From contig NZ_JAGIAM010000002.1 in NCBI RefSeq assembly GCF_017744835.1, forward strand, positions 62,001 through 126,000: 64,000 nt of DNA, given 5' to 3'. This stretch comes from Sphingomonas sp. GTDB lineage: Bacteria > Pseudomonadota > Alphaproteobacteria > Sphingomonadales > Sphingomonadaceae. Below, in pieces: positions 36,991 to 44,881 of this stretch (its first letter is position 1; every line of letters starts with the position of its first letter). Under the pieces are notes generated by a model that made no database searches, was not told the origin of the DNA, and saw nothing but the letters and a program-made list of their open reading frames with translations. Position numbers and translations under genes: made by a program.

Positions 36991-38499
36991 TCAACTCCGC
37001 GGTGCTTGCCGGCGGTAGCTCAGTGCCTCGGCGACATGGATGCGGCCCACGCCCTCCGCGCCCGCAAGGTCGGCAATGGTGCGGGCGACGCGGAGGACGC
37101 GGGTGTAGCCGCGGGCGGAGAGGCGCATGGCTTCGGCGGCCTGGGCCAGGAGCTTGCGGCCGGGTTCGTCGGGCTCGGCAGTGGCAGTGAGGATCTCGCC
37201 ATCGGCCTCGGCATTGGTGCGGGCGGCGGCGTCGCGGTAGCGATCGGCCTGGATTGCGCGCGCTTGGGCGACGCGCGCGGCGACTTCGGCCGAGCCTTCG
37301 GCGGGCGGCGGGAGGACGAGGTCGGCGGCGGTGACCGGCTGGACCTCGACGTGCAGGTCGATGCGGTCGATCAAGGGCCCCGAGACCTTGGCCTGATAAT
37401 CGGCGGCGCAGCGCGGGGCGCGGGCGCAGGCGAGCGCGGGGTCGCCGAGGTGGCCGCAGCGGCACGGGTTCATCGCCGCGACGAGCTGGACGCGCGCCGG
37501 GAAGGTCACATGCGCATTGGCGCGCGCGACGCTGACCACGCCGGCCTCGAGCGGCTGGCGGAGCGAATCGAGCACCGCGCGCTGGAATTCGGGAAGCTCG
37601 TCGAGGAACAGCACGCCCAGATGCGCCATGCTGACTTCGCCGGGCTTGACCTTGAGCCCGCCGCCGGTGAGCGCCGCCATCGAGGCGGAGTGATGCGGCG
37701 AGCGGAACGGGCGCGTGCGCGTCAGCCGCGCGCCGTTGAGCGTGCCCGCGACCGAGCCGACCATCGAGACTTCGAGCGCCTCGGCTGCGTCGAGCGACGG
37801 CAGGATGCCGGGCAGGCACGAGGCGAGCAGCGACTTGCCCGCGCCGGGCGGCCCGACCATCAGCATATTGTGCCCGCCCGCGGCGGCGATCTCGAGCGCG
37901 CGCTTGGCGGTCTCCTGCCCCTTGACCTGGGCGAGGTCGCGGCCGCGGGCGGGCTCTTCCGCTTCGCCGGCGGGCGCGGGCGGGAGCAGCTGGTTGCCCT
38001 TGAAATGGTTGAGCAGCCCGATGAGGTCGGGCGCGGCGATCACTTCGCCCTGCCCCGCCCAGCTTGCCTCCGGCCCCTGCGCCGCGGGGCAGACGAGGCC
38101 CTTGCCGATCTCGGCCGCGTGGAGCGCGGCGAGCAGCACGCCGGGCGAAGGCGCGATCCGGCCATCGAGCGCGAGCTCGCCGACCACGACATAGCCGGCC
38201 AGCGTCTCGGCATCGACGACGCCCATCGCGCCGAGCAGCGCGAGCGCCACCGCCAAATCGAAATGCGATCCCTCTTTCGGCAGGTCGGCGGGCGAAAGGT
38301 TGAGGACGATGTGCTTGGGCGGCAGCGACAGGCCGATCGCGGCCATGGCGGCGCGCACGCGCTCGCGGCTCTCGGCCACTGCCTTGTCGGGCAGGCCGAC
38401 GACGACGATCTTGGGGACGCCGGGGAGCAGCCTGCACTGCACCTCGACCGCGCGGGCCTCCAGCCCCAAATAGGCCACCGTCGAAACGCTCGAGACCAT
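36991..38499 (-). CDS. comM: YifB/ComM-family Mg-chelatase-like AAA+ ATPase
   Basis: 502 residues. The N-terminal ChlI-like domain (TVAYLGLEARAVEVQCRLLPGVPKIVVVGLPD) is followed by an AAA+ core with Walker A GPPGAGKS and Walker B GVLFLDELPEF, and a C-terminal domain with the CRCG cysteines. ComM is a DNA-branch-migration helicase promoting integration of donor DNA in natural transformation. The start is ATG 38499; the frame to 38808 runs through the upstream region. Confidence 0.92.
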   Translation of the reverse strand: MVSSVSTVAYLGLEARAVEVQCRLLPGVPKIVVVGLPDKAVAESRERVRAAMAAIGLSLPPKHIVLNLSPADLPKEGSHFDLAVALALLGAMGVVDAETLAGYVVVGELALDGRIAPSPGVLLAALHAAEIGKGLVCPAAQGPEASWAGQGEVIAAPDLIGLLNHFKGNQLLPPAPAGEAEEPARGRDLAQVKGQETAKRALEIAAAGGHNMLMVGPPGAGKSLLASCLPGILPSLDAAEALEVSMVGSVAGTLNGARLTRTRPFRSPHHSASMAALTGGGLKVKPGEVSMAHLGVLFLDELPEFQRAVLDSLRQPLEAGVVSVARANAHVTFPARVQLVAAMNPCRCGHLGDPALACARAPRCAADYQAKVSGPLIDRIDLHVEVQPVTAADLVLPPPAEGSAEVAARVAQARAIQADRYRDAAARTNAEADGEILTATAEPDEPGRKLLAQAAEAMRLSARGYTRVLRVARTIADLAGAEGVGRIHVAEALSYRRQAPRS

Positions 38500-38623
38500 G
38501 CGCCATCCCCCCGGAGCACGAGCATAGCGCGATTCGGCCGTTGTGGAACGGATCGCCTCCGGAACGGACCAGCGTGCTGTCCCTGTCTTGCACAGGCAAC
38601 ACACGCTCCCCACATCCGCCGCC

Positions 38624-38932
38624 ATGCTTCGTTCGAGCCACAAGCTGCTCCGCCCTATGCTGCTGGGCCTAGGAATCGTCCTGATGCTGGCGGCGCCACT
38701 GCTCGGCGTGCTGCCCGGGCCCGGCGGAATCTTCGTCTTCGCGGGCGGGCTCGTGCTGGCGCTGCGCAACTCGCCCTGGGCGCGCAAGCGCTTCGCCCGG
38801 CTGTGCAAGCGCTACCCGAAACTGGGCCACTACAGCGACATGGCGCTGCGCCGGCCGAGCTCGCGCCGTCGCCGCGCGCGGGCGCAGGAAGCGGCGGTGG
38901 CGGCGTCGGGCAATGCGGATCGGATGCGTTGA
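38624..38932 (+). CDS. Small PGPGW-type membrane protein
   Basis: 102 residues. Two hydrophobic segments (MLLGLGIVLMLAAPLLGVL and IFVFAGGLVLAL) flank PGPGG, the signature loop of the putative transmembrane PGPGW family. A basic tail follows (RRPSSRRRRARAQ). The function is unknown. The start is ATG 38624; the frame open from 38543 lacks family residues. Its stop codon overlaps the rpmH -35 region. Confidence 0.7.
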   Translation: MLRSSHKLLRPMLLGLGIVLMLAAPLLGVLPGPGGIFVFAGGLVLALRNSPWARKRFARLCKRYPKLGHYSDMALRRPSSRRRRARAQEAAVAASGNADRMR

Positions 38933-38957
38933 CTTGCGCCGAACATGCCCCTATGGG
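38929..38957 (+). promoter_or_regulatory. Sigma-70-type promoter of the rpmH-rnpA operon
   Basis: TTGACT (38929-38934) and TATGGG (38952-38957) are separated by exactly 17 bp and lie about 60 bp before rpmH. It is the best housekeeping-type promoter seen in the window. Confidence 0.6.
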
Positions 38958-39012
38958 CACCCGACACGCGGCCGTCCCTGTGGCGGCCCTTTTAGTTTCT
39001 AGATTCTCGAGG

Positions 39013-39492
39013 ATGAGCGATGAAGCGGACCTTTCAGCCGAGCAACCTGGTGCGTGCGCGCCGGCACGGCTTCCGCGCGCGGATGGCGACCCCCGGTGGC
39101 CGCAACGTGATCCGCGCCCGCCGCGCCCGCGGCCGCAAGAAGCTGTCGGCGTAACTGCCGTACAGCTCGCGCGGCTCACGCAGCGCAAGGAATATCTCGC
39201 GGCGAATGCGGGGAAGCGGGCTCCCATGCCCGGCTTCGTCCTGATTGTGCGCGACCGTGGCGATGCCGATCCGGCGATTCGGGTCGGCATTACCGTATCC
39301 AAGAAGGTCGGCAACGCGGTGATCCGCAACCGGATGAAACGCCGGTTCCGCGCGCTCGCCCGCGAAGTGCTGCCCGTCGCAGGGATTCCCGGCGCCGATC
39401 ATGTGCTGATCGGGCGCAATTCGGGAATCGAGCGCCCTTATGCGGACCTGAAGGCCGAGCTGGCGAAGGCGCTGGCGCGGGTGCGCAAGTGA
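39013..39492 (+). CDS. rnpA: Ribonuclease P protein component, overlapping all of rpmH
   Basis: The conserved domain runs from [15 protein letters not shown] through [25 protein letters not shown], the RNase P protein signature. Before it, the frame has no ATG, GTG, TTG or CTG back to ATG 39013. The protein would then be 159 residues with a Pro/Arg-rich leader of about 50 residues encoded out of frame across the whole of rpmH. ATG 39226 would delete conserved residues. Only GAGG abuts ATG 39013, and that spacing favours rpmH at 39020. A similar rpmH-inside-rnpA arrangement is known in Thermus. RnpA is the protein cofactor for tRNA 5' maturation. Confidence 0.8.
   Translation: MSDEADLSAEQPGACAPARLPRADGDPRWPQRDPRPPRPRPQEAVGVTAVQLARLTQRKEYLAANAGKRAPMPGFVLIVRDRGDADPAIRVGITVSKKVGNAVIRNRMKRRFRALAREVLPVAGIPGADHVLIGRNSGIERPYADLKAELAKALARVRK
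39020..39154 (+). CDS. rpmH: 50S ribosomal protein L34
   Basis: 44 residues, [18 protein letters not shown] then a basic tail ending GRKKLSA: a complete canonical L34. GAGG lies seven bases before the ATG. It is read in a different frame from rnpA, whose only usual start is seven bases upstream. It is the first gene of the rpmH-rnpA-yidD-yidC-yihA locus. Confidence 0.97.
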   Translation: MKRTFQPSNLVRARRHGFRARMATPGGRNVIRARRARGRKKLSA

Positions 39493-39701
39493 TCGCGCGC
39501 CTGCTGATCCTGCTCGCGCGCGCCTGGCAGCTCGGGCCGTCGCTGATCCTGCCATCCAGCTGCCGCTACAGCCCGAGCTGTTCGGCCTATGCAATCGAGG
39601 CGCTTCGCCGCTATGGGGCTGCGAAGGGCGCGTGGCTCGCCACCAAGCGGATCCTCCGCTGCCATCCATGGGGCGGGCACGGCTACGATCCCGTGCCTTG
39701 A
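39489..39701 (+). CDS. yidD: Membrane protein insertion efficiency factor YidD
   Basis: 70 residues. The family signature [20 protein letters not shown] and the C-terminal [12 protein letters not shown] are present. It starts with GTG 39489, overlapping the rnpA stop by 4 bp. YidD lies at the inner membrane and assists YidC-dependent insertion. Confidence 0.93.
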   Translation: MIARLLILLARAWQLGPSLILPSSCRYSPSCSAYAIEALRRYGAAKGAWLATKRILRCHPWGGHGYDPVP

Positions 39702-39724
39702 ACGGGACTTTCCGGGGAACATCG

Positions 39725-41446
39725 GTGAAAGACGACCAGAAGAACTTCCTGATCTTTGCGTTGCTCGCGGCGCTCATCCTGTTCGGGTGGCCGCAGATCA
39801 TGCACTGGGTGTTCCCGCAGCAGCCCCCCGCGCCGACCAAGATCGAAGGCGGCAAGACCCAGGTGGTGCCCAACCCCGCCGCCGATCCCGCGGCCGATTC
39901 GGCCAAGGCATTGCGCGACCGCCAGGTCGTGCTGGCCGAGACGCCGCGCGTCACGATCGACACGCCCGCGCTCAAGGGCTCGATCAACCTCAAGGGCGCG
40001 CGCCTCGATGACCTGGTGCTCACGCGCTACGCCGAGACGATCGCCAAGAATTCGCCGCCGATCCGCCTGCTCTCGCCGGGCGGCGCGCCGGGCGCCTATT
40101 TCGCGCAGTTCGGCTGGCAGGGCGCCGGCGTCCAGGCGCCGGGGCCGGACACGATCTGGCAGACGAGCGGCCCCAGGCTGACTCCGACCACGCCGGTGAC
40201 GCTGACCGCGCAGAGCCCGACGGGCCAGGTCTTCCGCATCGAGATCGCGATCGACGAGAACTATATGTTCACGGTCAGCCGCAGCGTCGCCAACCTGGGC
40301 GCCGCGCCGATCGCCGTCACGCCCTATGCGCTGGTCACGCGCGCCGAGAAGTCGACCGACGTCGACCAATGGGCCGCGCACGTCGGCCCGATCGCCGTCG
40401 CCAACGGTTCCGCCAACTACATCAACTACAAGGACGTGGCCGGGGGTCAGCCCTTCGACACCGTCGGCGGCTGGGCGGGCTTCACCGACCATTACTGGCT
40501 GACCGCAGTGATCCCGGATCAGCGTCTGGCCGTGCGCATCCAGCATCGCACCACCCCGACGGGCGGCTTCCAGGCGGACTATCAGCTTGCCGAGCCGATC
40601 ACCGTGCCGGCGGGCAAGAAGATCACCTACACCAGCCACTTCTTCGCCGGCGCCAAGCAGGTGAACCTGCTCGAGACCTATCAGCGCGAGCTGGGGATCG
40701 TGCAGTTCGACCGCGCGATCGACTGGGGCTGGTACGGCATCATCGAGCAGCCGATCTTCTTCTACCTCAACTGGCTGTTCCACCTCGTCGGCAATTTCGG
40801 CGTGGCGATCATCCTGCTGACGATCACCATCCGCCTGCTGCTCTTTCCGATCGCCCAGCGCCAGTTCGCCTCGATGGCGAAAATGCGCGCGGTGCAGCCC
40901 AAGATGAAGGCGATCCAGGAGCGCTGGAAGGAGGACAAGCAGCGCCAGCAGCAGGAGATCATGAAGCTCTACAAGGACGAGAAGGTGAACCCGCTCGCGG
41001 GCTGCCTGCCGATGCTCCTTCAGGTGCCGATCATGTTCGCGCTCTACAAGGTGCTGCTGCTGACGATCGAAATGCGCCACCAGCCCTTCTTCGGCTGGAT
41101 CCGCGACCTTTCGGCGCCCGACCCGCTCACGCCGCTCAACCTGTTCGGGCTGCTCGACTTCACGCCGCCGCACTTCCTGGCGATCGGCGTGGTGCCGATC
41201 CTGCTCGGCGTGTCGATGTTCTTCCAGATGCGGCTCAACCCCGCGCCGATGGACGACGTGCAGAAGCAGGTCTTCGCGTTCATGCCGTGGATGCTGATGT
41301 TCCTGATGGCGCCGTTCGCCGTCGGCCTGCAGCTCTACTGGATCACTTCGAACCTGCTCACGATCGGCCAGCAGTGGCTGCTCTATCGCCAGCATCCGGT
41401 GCTGCGCGAGCCGGTGAAGAAGGAACCCGCGGCGGCGAAGAAGTGA
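39725..41446 (+). CDS. yidC: Membrane protein insertase YidC
   Basis: 573 residues. The N-terminal signal-anchor NFLIFALLAALILFGWPQIMHW is followed by a large periplasmic beta domain. The conserved insertase core includes GNFGVAIILLTITIRLLLFPI, KEKVNPLAGCLPMLLQVPIMFALYKVL-type sequence and a C-terminal basic tail. It inserts membrane proteins with or without Sec. The start is GTG 39725; the frame open from 39632 overlaps yidD. Confidence 0.95.
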   Translation: MKDDQKNFLIFALLAALILFGWPQIMHWVFPQQPPAPTKIEGGKTQVVPNPAADPAADSAKALRDRQVVLAETPRVTIDTPALKGSINLKGARLDDLVLTRYAETIAKNSPPIRLLSPGGAPGAYFAQFGWQGAGVQAPGPDTIWQTSGPRLTPTTPVTLTAQSPTGQVFRIEIAIDENYMFTVSRSVANLGAAPIAVTPYALVTRAEKSTDVDQWAAHVGPIAVANGSANYINYKDVAGGQPFDTVGGWAGFTDHYWLTAVIPDQRLAVRIQHRTTPTGGFQADYQLAEPITVPAGKKITYTSHFFAGAKQVNLLETYQRELGIVQFDRAIDWGWYGIIEQPIFFYLNWLFHLVGNFGVAIILLTITIRLLLFPIAQRQFASMAKMRAVQPKMKAIQERWKEDKQRQQQEIMKLYKDEKVNPLAGCLPMLLQVPIMFALYKVLLLTIEMRHQPFFGWIRDLSAPDPLTPLNLFGLLDFTPPHFLAIGVVPILLGVSMFFQMRLNPAPMDDVQKQVFAFMPWMLMFLMAPFAVGLQLYWITSNLLTIGQQWLLYRQHPVLREPVKKEPAAAKK

Positions 41447-42081
41447 GCGGCTTCGACGAGGATCGGATCGAGGCGGCGCGCAAGGTCTTCGCCGGGCCCG
41501 TCGCCTTCCTGAAGTCCGCGCCCGAGCTCCGGCACCTGCCCAATCCGGTGGTGCCGGAGGTCGCGTTCGCGGGCCGGTCGAACGTCGGCAAATCGTCGCT
41601 TCTCAACGCGCTCACCAACCGCAACAGCCTGGCGCGCACCTCGGTGACGCCGGGGCGGACGCAGGAGCTCAACTTCTTCGACGTGGGCGATCCCCTGCTC
41701 TTCCGGCTGGTCGACATGCCCGGCTATGGCTTCGCCAAGGCGCCCAAGGACGTGGTCCGCAAGTGGCGGTACCTGGTCAACGACTTCCTGCGCGGGCGCC
41801 ACGTGCTCAAGCGCGCGCTGGTGCTGATCGATTCGCGCCACGGCATCAAGGACGTCGACCGCGAGATCCTCGACATGCTCGACGATGCCGCAGTGAGCTA
41901 TCGCGTCGTGCTGACCAAGGCCGACAAGGTGAAGGCCACCGAGCTGGCCGAAGTCCGCGAACGCACCGAGACCGAGGCACGCAAGCGCCCCGCCGCCCAC
42001 CCCGACATCCTCGCCACGTCGAGCGAAAAGGGCATGGGGATTCCGGAGCTGCGCGCGGCGGTGCTCGAAGCGGTCAGCTGA
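41443..42081 (+). CDS. yihA: Ribosome-biogenesis GTPase YihA/YsxC (EngB)
   Basis: 212 residues. G1 is GRSNVGKSS, the TPGRTQ switch follows, G3 is DMPGYGFAKA and G4 is LTKADK. It assists assembly of the large ribosomal subunit. GTG 41443 overlaps the yidC stop by 4 bp, indicating coupling at the end of this conserved locus. Confidence 0.94.
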   Translation: MSGFDEDRIEAARKVFAGPVAFLKSAPELRHLPNPVVPEVAFAGRSNVGKSSLLNALTNRNSLARTSVTPGRTQELNFFDVGDPLLFRLVDMPGYGFAKAPKDVVRKWRYLVNDFLRGRHVLKRALVLIDSRHGIKDVDREILDMLDDAAVSYRVVLTKADKVKATELAEVRERTETEARKRPAAHPDILATSSEKGMGIPELRAAVLEAVS

Positions 42082-42170
42082 GCGCCCGCGCCGCTGCGGC
42101 GGCACGATGTCTACACGCGTTGACGACTCGGGCGGCTTCCCCCTAGCCTCGGCGGCGAGGGAGAGGTCGA

Positions 42171-42515
42171 ATGGATCGTAACGGCGAAACCGATCAGGCG
42201 CGCGAGCTCCACAACACGCTCGAATTCATCGGCATCCGCGCCCATGCCACGATGGTGGGGCTGCTCCAGCTCTCCACCGAGCTGGTGCGCGCGGGCGTGC
42301 TCGACGACGCGGCGATCCAGCGGATCAAGGACGCGATCTACAGCGAGGTCTCGCTCGCGCACACGCGCGGCCATTATCGCGCCGAGTTCGAGGAGACGCT
42401 GCGCAGGCGGCTGGACGCGATTTTCCCGCAGCCCGGGGGCGAGCGCGCGGCGCGGGTCGGCGACGTAGGCGATCTGCGCGCGGCGCTCGACGACCCCGAG
42501 GCGCCTCGCGAATAG
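42171..42515 (+). CDS. Hypothetical protein, mostly helical
   Basis: 114 residues with no recognised domain. The sequence is rich in charged and Ala/Leu residues and appears helical up to about residue 85, followed by a disordered acidic tail. No signal peptide or membrane segment is visible, so it should be cytoplasmic. GGGAGAGG lies upstream of ATG 42171, which supports real translation. It follows yihA by 89 bp and converges with the subtilase gene, 12 bp between stops. Confidence 0.6.
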   Translation: MDRNGETDQARELHNTLEFIGIRAHATMVGLLQLSTELVRAGVLDDAAIQRIKDAIYSEVSLAHTRGHYRAEFEETLRRRLDAIFPQPGGERAARVGDVGDLRAALDDPEAPRE

Positions 42516-42527
42516 CCGCGGGGGCGC

Positions 42528-43283
42528 TCAGCGCCCGCGGACGATGGCGATCTTCGAGGCGATCTCGGCCGTGACGAAGGGCGTCGAGAACGACGTGCCG
42601 GTGGCCTTGACCGGCTTGCCTTCCATATCCTGCGTCTCGACCTTGGCGCCGCGCCGCCAGACGAACTGGTAGCCGACGCGATCGGGATTGCGCGGCGCCG
42701 CGCTGAACGCGCAGGGATCGGCCTTCTCGTCGACCGCGCCGACCAGCCAGACGTTGCGGCCGCCGGCGCGCGCCAGATCCTTGAGCCGGGGCTCGCCGGG
42801 GCGGTTGCCGGCGGCGATCGCGACCTTGATGCCCTTGGCCGAGGCGGCGACGATCGCTTCCTTCATCGCCGGAGTCGGCTCGCCGCCGATCGAGAGGTTG
42901 ATCACGTCGACGCCGAGCTCGACGGCCTTGTCGATCGCCGCGACCATGTTGGTGTCGAGGAAGCTGCACACGGGGTCGCTCTTGACGCACTTGCCCGGCG
43001 TATCGATGCGCAGCGAATAGATCTGGATCGGCGCCCTGGCCTCGCGCGCGATCACCGTCGCGACTTCGGTGCCATGGTCATGGACCGGCTTGAAGGCGGG
43101 GCGTTCGCGGAACACCGCGGCCATGTCGTACTCGGCCACCACCAGCGGGGCGAGCAGCGGCGTGCGGGCGATCCCCGAATCCACGACGGCGATCTTCACG
43201 GGACGGACGGCCTCGCCTTCGCGCGCGAGCGCCGGCGAGGCGCTCAGCAGGGCAGTGGCGAGGAGAACGGGCAAGCGGATCAC
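42528..43283 (-). CDS. Small secreted subtilisin-like (S8) serine protease
   Basis: 251 residues with signal peptide VIRLPVLLATALLSASPALA. The catalytic triad is intact: Asp in IAVVDSGIA, His in HDHGTEVA, Ser in GTSFSTPF. A cysteine pair lies between (KCVKSDPVC). It is shorter than most subtilases and has no propeptide-like region after the signal. The start GTG 43283 begins the signal peptide; the frame to 43367 adds 28 unlikely residues. Confidence 0.82.
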   Translation of the reverse strand: MIRLPVLLATALLSASPALAREGEAVRPVKIAVVDSGIARTPLLAPLVVAEYDMAAVFRERPAFKPVHDHGTEVATVIAREARAPIQIYSLRIDTPGKCVKSDPVCSFLDTNMVAAIDKAVELGVDVINLSIGGEPTPAMKEAIVAASAKGIKVAIAAGNRPGEPRLKDLARAGGRNVWLVGAVDEKADPCAFSAAPRNPDRVGYQFVWRRGAKVETQDMEGKPVKATGTSFSTPFVTAEIASKIAIVRGR

Positions 43284-43574
43284 GGGGGCGACTCTCTTCT
43301 TCTCTTCCGCCGCAAGCGACGTGTGTTCCAAAATCCCAGGCAGCAGCCGGCACCCGGCGAAGGACACCGGTTACCGTCGCTACCTGACAGCCATTTCCGC
43401 ACCGGCTGAAACCGGCACGAACGCGTCAGCTCTCTCCTGCATGGGAGGTGCGACCACGGCTCTAACGGCCGTTCATCTGCACGTTGCTGCAGCCAGTTAT
43501 TTTAAATTTTGGTTGAGACAAGTGGCTGAATCGTAACGAATACGTTCTTAACTCCAGTTTACACAGGGTAACAT

Positions 43575-43588
43575 TGTTAGCGCTATCA
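43575..43588. promoter_or_regulatory. LacI-type operator, site 1
   Basis: TGTTAGCGCTATCA is a near-palindrome centred on CG (TAGCGCTA). It fits operators of alphaproteobacterial LacI-family sugar regulators. A second copy starts exactly 36 bp downstream. Confidence 0.6.
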
Positions 43589-43610
43589 TCATCGCTTGGG
43601 GGCAGAGTCC

Positions 43611-43624
43611 TGTTAGCGCTACCG
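43611..43624. promoter_or_regulatory. LacI-type operator, site 2
   Basis: TGTTAGCGCTACCG shares TGTTAGCGCTA with site 1, 36 bp away. The spacing would allow cooperative or looped binding. The downstream gene is a GST, with no sugar gene nearby. Confidence 0.6.
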
Positions 43625-43728
43625 GATATGGGGCGCGGGCCGCCGAGGTGAGGCAAACCACCCTCCTCTTTCCGCCCAGGGATTTGGAGAACGTTGCCCC
43701 GCCGCGCGGCGCCCGTTATCCCGGCGGC

Positions 43729-44394
43729 ATGAAGCTGATCATCGGCAACAAGGCCTATTCATCCTGGTCGCTGCGCGGCTGGCTCGCCTGCAAGCTCTCG
43801 GGGCTGCCCTTCGAGGAAGTGGTGGTGCCGCTGTACGACCAGGACTGGGAGAAGCGCCGCGAAGGCGACGAGTTCGCCCCCTCCTCGGGCAAGGTGCCGA
43901 TCCTGTGGGACGGCGACGTGGTGGTGTGGGACAGCCTCGCCATCGTCGAATATCTCAACGACAAGACCGGCGGCACGCACTTCTGGCCGAAGGACATGGC
44001 CGCGCGGGCGATGGCGCGCTCGATGGCCGCCGAGATGCACTCGAGCTTCTCGGCGCTGCGGCGCAAGCACAGCATGAACGTGCGCCAGATCTACGCCCCC
44101 AAGGCGCCCGACGCCGACGTGGCGCAGGACCTGGCGCGACTGGTCGAGCTGTGGGCCGAGGCGCGCTCGCGCTACGGCAGCGGCGGCGACTTCCTGTTCG
44201 GCGAATTCGGCGCGGCGGACATCATGTTCGCGCCGGTCGCGACGCGCATCGTCACCTATTCGCTGCCCGTCCCGCGCTTCGCCCAGGCCTATGTCATGGC
44301 GCTGATCGCGCACCCCTTCATGCAGGACTGGATCGCCAGCGCGCAGGAAGAGGACTGGGTGATCGAGCAGTTCGAGACGCCCACGGCGGGCTAA
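43729..44394 (+). CDS. Glutathione S-transferase family protein
   Basis: 221 residues. The thioredoxin-like N-domain begins MKLIIGNKAYSSWSLRGWLACKLSGLPFEE, with a Ser-rich glutathione site and GKVPILWDG (cis-Pro). An all-helical C-domain follows. It is a cytoplasmic conjugating or thiol-exchange enzyme; the substrate is unknown. The start is ATG 43729; the open frame from 43648 is untypical. Two LacI-type operators lie upstream. It converges with the cupin gene (stops overlap). Confidence 0.86.
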   Translation: MKLIIGNKAYSSWSLRGWLACKLSGLPFEEVVVPLYDQDWEKRREGDEFAPSSGKVPILWDGDVVVWDSLAIVEYLNDKTGGTHFWPKDMAARAMARSMAAEMHSSFSALRRKHSMNVRQIYAPKAPDADVAQDLARLVELWAEARSRYGSGGDFLFGEFGAADIMFAPVATRIVTYSLPVPRFAQAYVMALIAHPFMQDWIASAQEEDWVIEQFETPTAG

Positions 44395-44864
44395 GGCGTC
44401 TGCTTCTCCGGATAGGGCGTTCCGTCCTTGTGCGTGTACCCATCGGGGGTGAAGCGCATGTCGATGTCGGGATAGTCGCCGCCGGTATCGGGCCCGGCGC
44501 CGATCGCGAGGAACACGCAGTCGGCGTCGCTGCGGTTCTGGAGATGGTGGCCGTTTCCGTCGCCCTTCGGAAAGGCGGCGCAGTCTCCGGCGCGCAGCAC
44601 CGTCTCGCCCGAATCGTCGACCAGCACCGCCTCGCCGGCGAGCATCACGACGAACTCGTCCTCGGTGTCGTGCCAGTGCCGTTGCGAGGACCAGGCGCCG
44701 GGCTTGAGCGTCACATGGCTCGCGCCCATTTCGGTGAGACCGGCGGCGGGCGCCAGCCGGCGCTGCCAGCGGCCCCGCACCGCCTGGTCGAACGGCGACG
44801 GATAGCCCGTCGTATTCGTCTGCGGGATTGTATCGAGATCGAGCTTGGGCAATGCCGCCTCCAT
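44391..44864 (-). CDS. Cupin-domain protein
   Basis: 157 residues with one cupin barrel. Motif 1 is visible as SSQRHWHDTEDEFVVMLAGEAVL, with the His/Glu metal ligands, and motif 2 as AGDCAAFPKGDGNGHHLQNRS. Such small cupins may bind metal and be enzymes or sensors. ATG 44864 lies 17 bp from the divergent dapE start, so the two promoters must overlap the opposite coding regions. Confidence 0.8.
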   Translation of the reverse strand: MEAALPKLDLDTIPQTNTTGYPSPFDQAVRGRWQRRLAPAAGLTEMGASHVTLKPGAWSSQRHWHDTEDEFVVMLAGEAVLVDDSGETVLRAGDCAAFPKGDGNGHHLQNRSDADCVFLAIGAGPDTGGDYPDIDMRFTPDGYTHKDGTPYPEKQTP

Positions 44865-44881
44865 CACTTCCGGGAGGCATT

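Larger units (their letters stand above)
43284..43728. other. Non-coding gap with paired operators and AT-rich stretch
   Basis: 445 bp between the divergent subtilase and GST genes. No gene is supported. 43495-43570 is unusually AT-rich for this genome (TTATTTTAAATTTTGG) and looks like a promoter. It is followed by two copies of TGTTAGCGCTA listed separately. The GST start lies about 105 bp beyond the second copy. 43380-43420 holds a GCCGGTTTCAGCCGG-type hairpin. Confidence 0.5.

Noticed and set aside
43284..43500. Riboswitch (cyclic-di-GMP type) upstream of the subtilase
   Set aside because: A GGTAGCGACGGTAACCG-like stretch recalls one part of the motif, but the other conserved parts are absent.
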